Assembly (NCBI GenBank): GCA_045587545.1
Contig: JAZNCN010000024.1
Coordinates: 1-59,036 of the forward strand
DNA from: Caccoplasma_A sp045587545
Lineage (GTDB): Bacteria > Bacteroidota > Bacteroidia > Bacteroidales > G3-4614
DNA: 59,036 bases
Reading direction: 5' to 3'
The notes beneath the pieces were generated by a model. That model was not told where the DNA came from. It saw nothing but the letters and a program-made list of their open reading frames with translations, and did not search any database. Positions within the stretch are counted from its first letter, which is position 1. Every line of letters starts with the position of its first letter. Positions 34,103 through 42,225 of the stretch are shown one piece after another. A program made the position numbers and the translations under genes.

Positions 34103-34720
34103 CTATTTTTTGTTCAAACGATTAAACATTACAGCCAAATGAGCATATAGCGAAGTCTCTTGAACAACAATGTTTTCATTAACCTTTATTTTATATGGAG
34201 TAAAGTTCCAAATGGCTCCAATTCCTCCTTTAACCATTGAATCGGCACACTCCTGAGCTTTGTCAACAGGTACGGTTATAATACCAATAACCATCTGCTC
34301 CTCTTCTTGTATCTTGTAAAAGTCGTTTATATGGTAAATTGAGATGCCGTTTATCTCTTTGCCTATAATATCTTCTCTTATGTCAAAACCTGCTACAACT
34401 TTAAGTCCGTATTGTTCCAATCCGCTATCTTGCAACAAAGCTCCACCAAGGCTTCCGACTCCGAATATACAGGCCTTATGAGATTTTTTAAATCCTAAAA
34501 AATCTTCTAATACCTCAACTAACGATTTTACTTCGTAACCTACACGGGTTTTTCCGGATATTTCTAAGAGCGATAGGTCTTTAGCAACTTGCGAAGCATC
34601 AACATTTGTTGCTGTGGCTATTTGTGTAGATGATACAAACTCTACACCACTATCCATTAGTAGTTTAACGTGTGCCAAATACCAAGGTAATCGGCGAAGT
34701 GAGGGTTCGGGTAGTATCAT
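34103..34720 (-). CDS. rex: Redox-sensing transcriptional repressor Rex
   Basis: Rex is a DNA-binding dimer that leaves its operator when NADH is high relative to NAD+. The 205-residue protein has the N-terminal winged helix (STQIATATNVDASQVAKDLSLL) and the Rossmann domain with ACIFGVGSLGGALL (GxGxxG), VAGFDIREDIIG (Asp for the ribose) and the swapped C-terminal helix LYAHLAVMFNRLNKK. It heads a six-gene operon (rex-FAH-porU-porV-ispF-phosphatase). Its promoter contains an inverted repeat and a module shared with the divergent SUI1 gene. Confidence 0.92.
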   Translation of the reverse strand: MILPEPSLRRLPWYLAHVKLLMDSGVEFVSSTQIATATNVDASQVAKDLSLLEISGKTRVGYEVKSLVEVLEDFLGFKKSHKACIFGVGSLGGALLQDSGLEQYGLKVVAGFDIREDIIGKEINGISIYHINDFYKIQEEEQMVIGIITVPVDKAQECADSMVKGGIGAIWNFTPYKIKVNENIVVQETSLYAHLAVMFNRLNKK

Positions 34721-34824
34721 TTTTTATTAAAATCCGTTATTAAATTGCACCAAAAATAGTAACAAACGAGCGAAATACATATAACTTCTTATAATGTATT
34801 TTACTGCGAGTGCAGAATATTTTC

Positions 34825-34845
34825 TGCGGTAGTTTATCTACCGCA
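34825..34845. promoter_or_regulatory. Inverted repeat at the rex promoter (candidate operator)
   Basis: TGCGGTAG-TTTAT-CTACCGCA has perfect 8-bp arms. It overlaps the minus-strand -7 element by two bases and would cover the start point. It is not the classic Rex consensus TTGTGAAnnnnTTCACAA. Confidence 0.55.
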
Positions 34846-34856
34846 AAGATAACAAA
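34833..34856 (-). promoter_or_regulatory. rex promoter with shared 24-bp module
   Basis: Minus-strand -7 TATCTTTG is at 34844-34851. The module reads TTTGTTATCTTTG, C, then GGTAGATAAA. The same sequence with T in place of C occurs on the plus strand at 34978-35001. No TTG is found at -33, which suggests activator dependence. Confidence 0.6.
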
Positions 34857-34977
34857 AAATAGAGAACTGAATTTATAATGATAGTCAAAAAACATTAATA
34901 TTCTGAATAATAGTCTATTAAATCGTTTGTAATAGCTGTGATTTTTGTATAAATTCTATCAATGATATTGCCGTACA

Positions 34978-35001
34978 TTTGTTATCTTTGTGGTAGATAA
35001 A
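34978..35001 (+). promoter_or_regulatory. SUI1 gene promoter with the shared 24-bp module
   Basis: TATCTTTG (34983-34990) is the -7 element. The surrounding 24 nt match the rex promoter module at 23 of 24 positions, in the opposite direction, 121 nt away. No -33 TTG at the expected distance. The leader would be about 95 nt. Confidence 0.6.
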
Positions 35002-35013
35002 TAAAGTGAAAAT

Positions 35014-35062
35014 GGGTGGTATCTCAGCATAGCTATACGTGTTTGAGCTAAGCCATCTTTTT
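35014..35062 (+). promoter_or_regulatory. Terminator-like hairpin in the SUI1 gene leader
   Basis: GGTGGT-A-CTCA (35015-35026) can pair with TGAG-T-A-GCCATC (35044-35057) with a few bulges and one G.U, followed by TTTTT. It lies ~30 nt upstream of the start codon. The pairing is less perfect than in the greA leader. Confidence 0.4.
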
Positions 35063-35092
35063 GGTAATTAGATAATAAATATTAATCACACA

Positions 35093-35437
35093 ATGAGTGC
35101 TCCTAACGATTGGAAAGAGTTGCTTGGTAAAGCATACTCAATTTCAACAGAAGATATTGAAAACGAAGTTAAGCAAGAGAAAGAGGTTGCAAACAAGGCA
35201 AAGATGAAGTTGCGTGTGTCAATTGATAAGAAAAATCGCTCTGGAAAATCAGTTACTGTTGTTGCAGGTTTTGATGGCGATGAGGAGAGTGTAAATTCTC
35301 TTGCAAAAATCATAAAGACTAAACTTGGCACAGGTGGCTCTGTAAAGGATTACGAGATTATCCTTCAAGGCGATTTGCGTGATAAGGTTTTGTCTGTTTT
35401 ACTTAATGAGGGATACTCTTCGGCTAAAAAGGTGTGA
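35093..35437 (+). CDS. SUI1/YciH-family translation initiation factor
   Basis: A 114-residue protein whose last ~80 residues form the SUI1 (eIF1-like) domain: GKSVTVVAGFDGDEESV, IKTKLGTGGSVKDYEIILQGD. Bacterial YciH proteins affect start-site fidelity in vitro; their role in cells is still loosely defined. The helicase-nuclease gene begins 6 nt after its stop, so both are read from the same promoter. The rex-shared promoter module suggests redox-linked control, but this is inference. Confidence 0.9.
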   Translation: MSAPNDWKELLGKAYSISTEDIENEVKQEKEVANKAKMKLRVSIDKKNRSGKSVTVVAGFDGDEESVNSLAKIIKTKLGTGGSVKDYEIILQGDLRDKVLSVLLNEGYSSAKKV

Positions 35438-35443
35438 TTGTAA

Positions 35444-38400
35444 ATGACAAAAGAGAAAAAGAGGTTGATAATTGATAGTCCGTTAGTTATATATAAAGCT
35501 TCGGCAGGCTCAGGTAAGACATATACTCTTACCCTTTACTATTTATGGCTGTTGTTTAAAAGTTACGATACTACAGCATTGTCAGAGAGAAATCGTTCGT
35601 ATCGCCGTATTCTTGCTGTAACATTTACCAATAAGGCAACCGGCGAGATGAAAGCTCGTATAGTAAAGTCGCTTTTTGAACTTTCTGTTGGTGCTGGTGA
35701 TGAAAATTATATTGATGAATTGATATCTATAGGGTGTGTAAAGGATAAAGATGACCTGCAAACGAAAGCCAAGGAGATTTTATATACTCTGTTGCACGAT
35801 TATGCCAACTTTAATGTCTCAACCATTGATACATTCTTTCAACGTACCATGCGTGCTTTTGTTCGCGATATGGGCATGCAGGGGGGATATAATGTTGAAC
35901 TTGACTCTGAAATGATAGCCGATGAGGCTATTGATAGAATGTATGCATCTCTCTCTGATGAAGGGGAGGATAATTCGTTGCTTAAGGATTGGCTTTTGGA
36001 GTATGATAAACGTCAAATAGAAGATGGCAAGAATTGGAACTCTGCTGAAAGGGCTATACGTGAATTATCTAAGCAACTTTTCAGAGATGATTATAAGCGT
36101 TCTCTTGATAATGTTAAGAAAGAGGATTTGCCTACAAAAAAAGAGATTGCCGATTTTTATAATATCCTTACTGCGGAGATAAAAAAATTCAGAGAGGACT
36201 TTTTTAAGATTATAAAAGAGGGTAATGAGGTCTTGAAAGGTATAGCTGTTGAAGAGTTGGCCGGTAAGTCAAAAACTCCTCTTAACTATTTTATTTCGCC
36301 ATCTTCAAAGATAGCTCCACCTGCAGCTAAGTTAGCGCAGAGTGTTGACGATGATATGTTCCCTGATAATTTGTTGCAAAAGAAGGGTGTATCGTCTGAA
36401 ACTAAAGCAAAGATAGATGCATTTGCTCAAGGAGGTTATATTCAATCAATTAATAACCTGTTTGAACTGAGACATTCGCAATATTGTATGAATATGATAT
36501 TGCGTACACACCTCTATTCGTTTGGTATATTGAGAGATATAGATAATCATGTCAGAGATATAGTGAAAGAGAGGAATTTGATGCTGCTTTCAGATACAAC
36601 CGATTTACTCTCAAAAATAATTAAGGATACTGATACTCCTTTTATATATGAGAAGACGGGTGTTAATATTCATCACTTTATGATTGATGAGTTTCAGGAT
36701 ACATCTCTTTCGCAGTGGAAAAATTTTATGCCCCTTTTAAAGGAGAGTATATCAAATAGTGGAAACAACTTGATAGTTGGTGATGTAAAACAGAGTATAT
36801 ACCGATGGAGAAATTCTGATTGGAGAACTCTTAATGAACTACCTTCCAATCCGGCATATTTTGCTGATAATGGGGCTATATCAAAACACTTGGAAGTAAA
36901 TTGGAGAAGTGCTCCTAATGTGGTAACGTTTAATAATGTTTTTTTTGAAAAGGCTGTTGAGGTTTTAGCAGGAAGTAAAGTTGATGAGCGAGGTAGCAAT
37001 TTCACAGAAAAGTTATCTTTGGCATATAGCGAACATAAGCAAATTATAAATCCAAATAAGCAACCGAATACGGGATATGTTAAGGTGGATTTTATTAAGC
37101 CTTCCGAAGGAGCTACGTTTGAGGAGTGTGCCTTGGAACAACTTTATAATGATATTGAACATATTATTGAGACCGGGGGACGAGTGGAAGATATGGCAAT
37201 CCTCGTTAGAACAAATGATGAGGCTGCAGATATTGCTCGTTATTTAATGCGTAATCAACTAACATCAAAGAGTAAATATTATGTATTGTCAGATGAGGCA
37301 ATGCTTGTTAAGAGTTCGCCTATTGTTAGAGCCATTATAGCTATAATGCACTATATTAATGCTCCTGAAGATGCGGTAAATAGGTTAATGGTAAATTACG
37401 AGTGTTCACTGATTAAAGAGAATGAGCCTGACTCTATTATGCAGGTCTTGTCAACGATTGGTAGTGACAATGCCAAATTGGAGAGGTATGTTAAACTGTT
37501 GGCTTCAAAGCCTCTTTATGAGATGAGCGAAGAGATAATTAGGCTCCTTGATGTGGGTGGAGATTTATCGCAGTTGCCATATATACAGGCCTTTCAAGAT
37601 TTATTATTGTCTTATGTTGCTCAGCATGGAAGTCTGTTGTCGGCTTTTTTGGAGTGGTGGGATATCAAGAGCGATAAGTTTGCCATATCTACTCCCGAGT
37701 CGTCAGATGCTATTAGAATTATGACAATACATAAGGCTAAGGGATTGGAATATCATACATTGTTTATCCCTTTTTGCAATTGGGAGATGGAGAAAGGTGC
37801 TGATGTCCTTTGGAGAAAACCTCTAATTGAGGGAAAGGATAGTTGGATAATTCCTTTGACGGTATCGAAATCGATGCTTAATACTGATTATGCCGATGAT
37901 TTTAAAGAGGAGAAAACTATGGCTGTAATTGATAACTTTAATTTGGCTTATGTCGCATTTACAAGAGCGAAGGATAATTTGATTATATATACTCCAGAGC
38001 CTTCTGCCAATTCGTTATCTTCTATGTCAAATTTTAATGCTCTCTTGTTCAATACTGTTAATCTATTGCCGTTTGACAAATCATTTTTTTCAGATGGTTG
38101 TTTTGAGATGGGTTCGTTATGTGTAAAAGAAAGCAGTGTCTCAAAGAACTCAAATATGGTTAAGATTCCTAAATATGAGGTAGCGTCGGGTAATAGTAAG
38201 TTAAGATTAAAACTGAAGGGGGCTTCTTATTTTGATTCTCGTTCAAATCGTTCGCTCGGAGAGATAAAGCATGAGATGATGAGCGAGATTATTCTTGTCT
38301 CTGATGTAGAGAGGATTTCAAATAAATATGAGAAGATGGGAATTATTTCGTCAAAAGAGGCAGCGGAATTTAAGAATTTGATTTTACGACAAATAGAGAA

Positions 38401-38671
38401 TAATCCTCGGATAGCATCGTGGTTTGCATCAGGTGTTCAAGTATTGAATGAGACCAATGTTTTGAATTCAGATAGATTGAGCGGTCTTTTAAAACGTCCC
38501 GACAGAGTGATTATTTCGGGTGATAAGGTTGTTGTGGTTGATTATAAGTTTGGCGAAGAGAGTAATAAGTATAAATCGCAAATAAAAGATTATATCGGGT
38601 TGTTGAAAGGCATGGGCTACATAAATGTAGAGGGATTTATTTGGTATGTAAATAAAGGTATAGTGGTTTAA
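35444..38671 (+). CDS. AddA/RecB-like UvrD-family helicase-nuclease
   Basis: A 1075-residue ATP-dependent DNA helicase of double-strand-break repair. Motifs in order: Walker A YKASAGSGKTYT (residues 17-28), Ia AVTFTNKATGEMKAR, II HHFMIDEFQDTSLSQW, III NLIVGDVKQSIYRWR, IV VNWRSAPNVV, V IRIMTIHKAKGLEYH and VI AYVAFTRAKDNLIIYTP. The C-terminus has a RecB-type nuclease: GEIKHEMMSEI (His) and VVVVDYKFGEES (D-x-K). AddA normally works with an AddB-type partner; none is encoded in the window. It ends 9 nt from the convergent radC. Confidence 0.88.
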   Translation: MTKEKKRLIIDSPLVIYKASAGSGKTYTLTLYYLWLLFKSYDTTALSERNRSYRRILAVTFTNKATGEMKARIVKSLFELSVGAGDENYIDELISIGCVKDKDDLQTKAKEILYTLLHDYANFNVSTIDTFFQRTMRAFVRDMGMQGGYNVELDSEMIADEAIDRMYASLSDEGEDNSLLKDWLLEYDKRQIEDGKNWNSAERAIRELSKQLFRDDYKRSLDNVKKEDLPTKKEIADFYNILTAEIKKFREDFFKIIKEGNEVLKGIAVEELAGKSKTPLNYFISPSSKIAPPAAKLAQSVDDDMFPDNLLQKKGVSSETKAKIDAFAQGGYIQSINNLFELRHSQYCMNMILRTHLYSFGILRDIDNHVRDIVKERNLMLLSDTTDLLSKIIKDTDTPFIYEKTGVNIHHFMIDEFQDTSLSQWKNFMPLLKESISNSGNNLIVGDVKQSIYRWRNSDWRTLNELPSNPAYFADNGAISKHLEVNWRSAPNVVTFNNVFFEKAVEVLAGSKVDERGSNFTEKLSLAYSEHKQIINPNKQPNTGYVKVDFIKPSEGATFEECALEQLYNDIEHIIETGGRVEDMAILVRTNDEAADIARYLMRNQLTSKSKYYVLSDEAMLVKSSPIVRAIIAIMHYINAPEDAVNRLMVNYECSLIKENEPDSIMQVLSTIGSDNAKLERYVKLLASKPLYEMSEEIIRLLDVGGDLSQLPYIQAFQDLLLSYVAQHGSLLSAFLEWWDIKSDKFAISTPESSDAIRIMTIHKAKGLEYHTLFIPFCNWEMEKGADVLWRKPLIEGKDSWIIPLTVSKSMLNTDYADDFKEEKTMAVIDNFNLAYVAFTRAKDNLIIYTPEPSANSLSSMSNFNALLFNTVNLLPFDKSFFSDGCFEMGSLCVKESSVSKNSNMVKIPKYEVASGNSKLRLKLKGASYFDSRSNRSLGEIKHEMMSEIILVSDVERISNKYEKMGIISSKEAAEFKNLILRQIENNPRIASWFASGVQVLNETNVLNSDRLSGLLKRPDRVIISGDKVVVVDYKFGEESNKYKSQIKDYIGLLKGMGYINVEGFIWYVNKGIVV

Positions 38672-38680
38672 TATCCTTAT

Positions 38681-39373
38681 TTAAATCTTACCCTCGTCAG
38701 TAAAACTATAGTACTCCTCGCCTGCAACAATTATGTGGTCGAGGAGTTTTATATCCAACAAATCTGCCGCAGCTTTTATCTTATTTGTAAGGGCTTTGTC
38801 TGCCTCGCTCGGGGTTGGGTTGCCTGACGGGTGGTTGTGGCAGGCAACTATTGAGCGAGCAAGACGGTTAAGGGCATTTTTCATTATCAGTTTTATGTCA
38901 ACCAAAGTTGCATTGGTCGCTCCTTGACTTATACGAATTGAGTCAATTACTCTATTGCTGTTGTTAAGGAGTATAATCCAAAATTCCTCTTGCGATAAAT
39001 CAACAAGTCGTGAGTATATATATTTATATGCATCGTTGCTTGACCGTATGGTGTCAGGGGTGTCAATCTCTTCGCTTTTTCTTCTGCGCCCAAGTTCTAT
39101 TGCGGCAAGAATTGTTATTGCTTTGGCGTCGCCAATGCCGTCAAAATTGTTTTTAAGCTCCTCAACACTCATTTTGCCAAGTTGCGAAAATTTGCCGTCA
39201 ACATAGTTTAGTATTCTTTGCGATAGCTCTACGGCACTCTCTTTTTTGTTACCAGAACCTATAAGAATAGCCATTAACTCGGCGTCAGACAATGTTCTGA
39301 TACCGTGTATCATCATCTTTTCACGTGGACGATCTTCTAATGCCCAATCGGTAATGGCTAATCTCTCTTTCAT
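38681..39373 (-). CDS. radC: RadC/JAB-domain DNA repair family protein
   Basis: The 230-residue protein has an N-terminal helix-hairpin-helix region (FDGIGDAKAITILAAIELGRR) and a C-terminal JAB/MPN metalloprotease-like domain with the zinc motif HNHPSGNPTPSEAD. The name reflects an old E. coli allele; a direct role in repair is unproven. It is the last gene of the pepP-gCA-radC unit (7 nt after the gCA gene). Its 3' end carries, in antisense, a hairpin that may terminate the facing helicase gene. Confidence 0.92.
   Translation of the reverse strand: MKERLAITDWALEDRPREKMMIHGIRTLSDAELMAILIGSGNKKESAVELSQRILNYVDGKFSQLGKMSVEELKNNFDGIGDAKAITILAAIELGRRRKSEEIDTPDTIRSSNDAYKYIYSRLVDLSQEEFWIILLNNSNRVIDSIRISQGATNATLVDIKLIMKNALNRLARSIVACHNHPSGNPTPSEADKALTNKIKAAADLLDIKLLDHIIVAGEEYYSFTDEGKI
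38713..38751 (+). terminator. Candidate terminator of the helicase gene, inside radC
   Basis: ACTCCTCG (38713-38720) pairs with CGAGGAGT (38740-38747), 8 bp with a 19-nt loop, followed by TTTATAT. The addA-like and radC stops are only 9 nt apart, so the only place for a plus-strand terminator is inside radC. Confidence 0.4.
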
Positions 39374-39380
39374 ATATTAT

Positions 39381-39896
39381 TTACTCTTCGTACCACTTTG
39401 AGTACATAAGGTAATTTTTTGCTATCTTTTGATTAATCTCTTTTGATTGTTCAACGTCAACCATCTTAATAAACTTAGCAGGAGCTCCGCCCCAAAGTTC
39501 GCCGGGCTTTATTATGGTTTTGCTTAATACTACCGACCCTGCGGCTACAATGGCTCCTTCTCCTACTACTGCGTGGTCAAGAACTACTGCTCCCATGCCT
39601 ATTAGCGCACCATCGCAAACGTCAGCTCCGTGTATGGTTACGTTGTGTCCTATTGATACATCGTTACCTATGTTTATGGTTGATTTTTCATATAGGGTGT
39701 GTAATACTGAACCATCTTGTATATTTACGCGATTACCTATACGTATTGAGTTTACATCACCTCTAAGTACGGTATTAAACCAGATACTGCACTCATCGCC
39801 TATTACAACATCGCCAATTATGGTGGCGTTCTCTGATAGGTAACAATCTTTGCCTATTTTGGGAGTAAATCCTCTAACTTCTTTTATTAATGCCAT
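39381..39896 (-). CDS. Gamma-carbonic anhydrase-like hexapeptide-repeat protein
   Basis: A 171-residue left-handed beta-helix protein of the YrdA/PaaY/gamma-CA family. Repeats of the kind VIGDECSIWFN and VLRGDVNSIRIG are seen. The metal-site His residues are in SVLHTLYE and VSIGHNVTIHGAD. Members bind zinc or iron and some hydrate CO2; others are acyltransferase-like, so function is provisional. It sits 5 nt after pepP and 7 nt before radC. Confidence 0.88.
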   Translation of the reverse strand: MALIKEVRGFTPKIGKDCYLSENATIIGDVVIGDECSIWFNTVLRGDVNSIRIGNRVNIQDGSVLHTLYEKSTINIGNDVSIGHNVTIHGADVCDGALIGMGAVVLDHAVVGEGAIVAAGSVVLSKTIIKPGELWGGAPAKFIKMVDVEQSKEINQKIAKNYLMYSKWYEE

Positions 39897-39901
39897 ATCG
39901 T

Positions 39902-41701
39902 TTAGTTCTGTTTACTTATTGGTGCGCATCTCTCTCTTAACCATTCGCTTTGTGGTGCATCAAGCATTATTGATAGTTTATCATAAACATTTTTATGATA
40001 GTTGTTAAGCCACTCAATCTCGTTCTCGGACATAAGTGCTGTATCTATTGCACGAGTATCTATGGGACATAGCGTAAGAGTTTCAAATGCGTAGAATTTG
40101 CCAAATTCCGAAGTGCGATTTTCAACCGTTAGTATCATGTTTTCAATTCTGATGCCAAAACGGTCGCTAAGATATACACCAGGTTCGTTTGATGTTATCA
40201 TTCCGGGTAGTAGTGGGGTAGGGTTTTCTTCAAGACGTATGTTTTGAGGTCCTTCGTGAACATTCAAGAAGTGACCTATTCCATGCCCTGTGCCATGATT
40301 ATAGGTATATCCTTCTCTCCACAAGGCAATACGGGCAAAAGCATCAATTTGAGCTCCGCGAGTACCATGAGGGAATTGTGCCTGAGCAATGGCTATGTGT
40401 CCTTTTAGGACAAGAGTAAAACATCTCTTCTCTTCATCTGAAAGTTCTCCGAGAGGAATTGTCCGGGTAATATCGGTAGTGCCATCAAGATATTGTCCTC
40501 CACTATCGACCAATATAAAACCTTTCGGTTGAAGTTTTGCATCGCTCTCCTCTGTTGCGCGATAGTGAACTATAGCTCCATGCCCGCCATAACCGGCAAT
40601 GGTGCCAAAACTTTCGCCCATAAATAGAGGTTGCTCGGAGCGGAACGAGCGTAATTTATCGGCTACGGAGATTTCGCTCATCTCTATTTTGCCGATATAG
40701 GAGTCTAACCAGTATAAGAAATTTACCATGGCAACGCCATCGCGTGTAAGAGCATTGCGAGTTCCTTCAATTTCAGTGCTGTTTTTTACGCTCTTCATCA
40801 TGGTAATGGGAGATGTCTCCGTTATCAAAGCTTTTTTATCATTTAGTATATTGCATAAACGATAGTTTGCCCTTGCAGGGTCTGCAATAACTTTTATGCC
40901 GGAGGCAAGATTTGATAAATATTGCTCAATATCGTCGTACTTCATAACCTCTATGCCATTAGATCTGAAATAGTCTAAAGCATCTGGGGTCAATTTGTTT
41001 GACTCTATGAAAATAATTTTTTTATCTTTGCTCAAAAATCCATAAGCTACAACCATCGGGTTGAATTTTACATCTTCTCCTCTTAAGTTGAATGCCCACG
41101 CAATATCGTCCAAAGCACTTAATAAAACGGCATTGGCTCCTCTCTGCTGAGCTTTTTCTATAATTTGCTGATATTTGCTACTGAAATCCTCTCCTGCATA
41201 TTCGGTTTGGTAAACCATAACTTTGCTTTCGGGGATTGAAGGTCTATCTCTCCATAATTTGTCTATGGGGTTAAAGTTAAATCTTGATTTAATGCCTCTT
41301 TTGCCAAATGTTTCTATCATTTTTACGCCTTCATTGAAAGAGAAGGCAGTATCGTCGGCGGCAACAACTCCATTCTCTCCTGCTTGTTCGCATACCCACT
41401 CCATAACAGGGATAGAGTCGGGAAGACCATCTTTGAAGAATTTATAGTCTGTTCCTTCAAGTTCTTTCTCTGCTTGAATAAAATATCTTGAATCGCTCCA
41501 TAATGCAGCATCGTCAAGAGATATAACGGCACAACCTGCAGAACCGGTAAAGCCGGTAACCCATTTGCGGGTATTCCATCTTTCCGGAGGATATTCGCTT
41601 AAGTGAGGGTCAAAGTTGGGAATCATATATACGTTGATACCCTCTTTTTTCATAAGAGAACGTATCTCATTCAATCGAGAATTAACAGCATTTTTACACA
41701 T
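39902..41701 (-). CDS. Aminopeptidase P family (M24B) Xaa-Pro peptidase
   Basis: This enzyme removes N-terminal residues before proline. It has two creatinase-like N-terminal domains and the M24 pita-bread domain. Metal ligands are FILVDSGGQYLDGTTDITRT (two Asp), NHGTGHGIGHFLNVHEG (His) and the Glu pair in SNEPGVYLSDRFGIRIEN. I start at the second Met (MCKNAVNSRLNEIRSL, 599 aa), which fits family N-termini; the alternative upstream ATG at 41725 adds eight residues. It is first in an operon with the gCA and radC genes. Confidence 0.88.
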   Translation of the reverse strand: MCKNAVNSRLNEIRSLMKKEGINVYMIPNFDPHLSEYPPERWNTRKWVTGFTGSAGCAVISLDDAALWSDSRYFIQAEKELEGTDYKFFKDGLPDSIPVMEWVCEQAGENGVVAADDTAFSFNEGVKMIETFGKRGIKSRFNFNPIDKLWRDRPSIPESKVMVYQTEYAGEDFSSKYQQIIEKAQQRGANAVLLSALDDIAWAFNLRGEDVKFNPMVVAYGFLSKDKKIIFIESNKLTPDALDYFRSNGIEVMKYDDIEQYLSNLASGIKVIADPARANYRLCNILNDKKALITETSPITMMKSVKNSTEIEGTRNALTRDGVAMVNFLYWLDSYIGKIEMSEISVADKLRSFRSEQPLFMGESFGTIAGYGGHGAIVHYRATEESDAKLQPKGFILVDSGGQYLDGTTDITRTIPLGELSDEEKRCFTLVLKGHIAIAQAQFPHGTRGAQIDAFARIALWREGYTYNHGTGHGIGHFLNVHEGPQNIRLEENPTPLLPGMITSNEPGVYLSDRFGIRIENMILTVENRTSEFGKFYAFETLTLCPIDTRAIDTALMSENEIEWLNNYHKNVYDKLSIMLDAPQSEWLRERCAPISKQN

Positions 41702-41757
41702 ATTGAATCTGTTTTTATTATACATTAATTATAATATACTAAGAAGTATATGTTTTG

Positions 41758-41765
41758 CGAAGATA
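41758..41765 (-). promoter_or_regulatory. Possible -7 element of the pepP-like operon
   Basis: Minus-strand TATCTTCG, followed by CAAAA, is identical over 13 nt to the greA -7 region (TATCTTCGCAAAA). The -33 match is poor. Between it and the gene, ATATACT-AAGA-AGTATAT (41734-41751) is a perfect 7-bp inverted repeat of unknown role. Confidence 0.4.
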
Positions 41766-41891
41766 CAAAAAATATATTTGAGACTCTACAAAAATAACAA
41801 AACAATACTTAGTGTAATTGCATTTTAGAGTAAATATTGCTTAAAAATGAGCTATTATTTTAATAAAGTGCGAAAAAAATATTGAAAAGAT

Positions 41892-41921
41892 TTTGTAAGT
41901 CGCAAAAGTTATGTAACTTTG
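41892..41921 (+). promoter_or_regulatory. Promoter of rpsU
   Basis: TTTG (41892-41895), 18-nt spacer and TAACTTTG (41914-41921). Good match to the Bacteroidota consensus; the leader would be ~35 nt. Confidence 0.65.
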
Positions 41922-41961
41922 CACCGCAATTTTCGTGAAAATCTAAATAAATAAAATAATT

Positions 41962-42153
41962 ATGATAATAGTACCTGTTAAAGAAGGCGACAACATTGAA
42001 AGAGCGCTAAAAAAATTCAAAAGAAAATACGAGAAAACAGGAATTGTAAAAGAACTCCGTGCTCGTCAAGCTTTTGAGAAACCATCTGTGGCAAACCGTA
42101 AAAAAATGATGCGTGCGGTTTATGTTCAAAAATTGCAACAAGTAGAGGAGTAA
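41962..42153 (+). CDS. rpsU: 30S ribosomal protein S21 (bS21)
   Basis: This 63-residue basic protein starts MIIVPVKEGDNIERALKKFK and ends KKMMRAVYVQKLQQ, typical bS21. In Bacteroidota ribosomes bS21 helps hold the 3' tail of 16S rRNA so that the anti-SD is masked. In several relatives rpsU itself carries a strong SD for autoregulation. Here the 40 nt before its ATG are A/T-rich with no GGAGG, while the next two genes have perfect SDs. Confidence 0.96.
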   Translation: MIIVPVKEGDNIERALKKFKRKYEKTGIVKELRARQAFEKPSVANRKKMMRAVYVQKLQQVEE

Positions 42154-42168
42154 ATTTTACTTTTTTTC

Positions 42169-42198
42169 TTGTAGAATTACTTTTTTGTATTAAATTTG
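42169..42198 (+). promoter_or_regulatory. Promoter of xerC-hpf
   Basis: TTG (42169-42171), 19-nt spacer and TAAATTTG (42191-42198). It predicts a start near 42204 and a very short leader that consists mostly of the SD. Confidence 0.62.
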
Positions 42199-42212
42199 TA
42201 GCCATACCACAC

Positions 42213-42220
42213 AAAGGAGG
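42213..42220 (+). promoter_or_regulatory. Unusually strong Shine-Dalgarno of xerC
   Basis: AAAGGAGG, 5 nt before the ATG at 42226, can form 8 pairs with the 16S rRNA end CCUCCUUU. SDs this long are rare in Bacteroidota and absent from the other gene starts I checked here except hpf. Confidence 0.75.
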
Positions 42221-42225
42221 CTGCA

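Noticed and set aside
34825..34845. Canonical Rex operator at the rex promoter
   Set aside because: The inverted repeat does not match TTGTGAAnnnnTTCACAA; Rex binding remains a hypothesis only.
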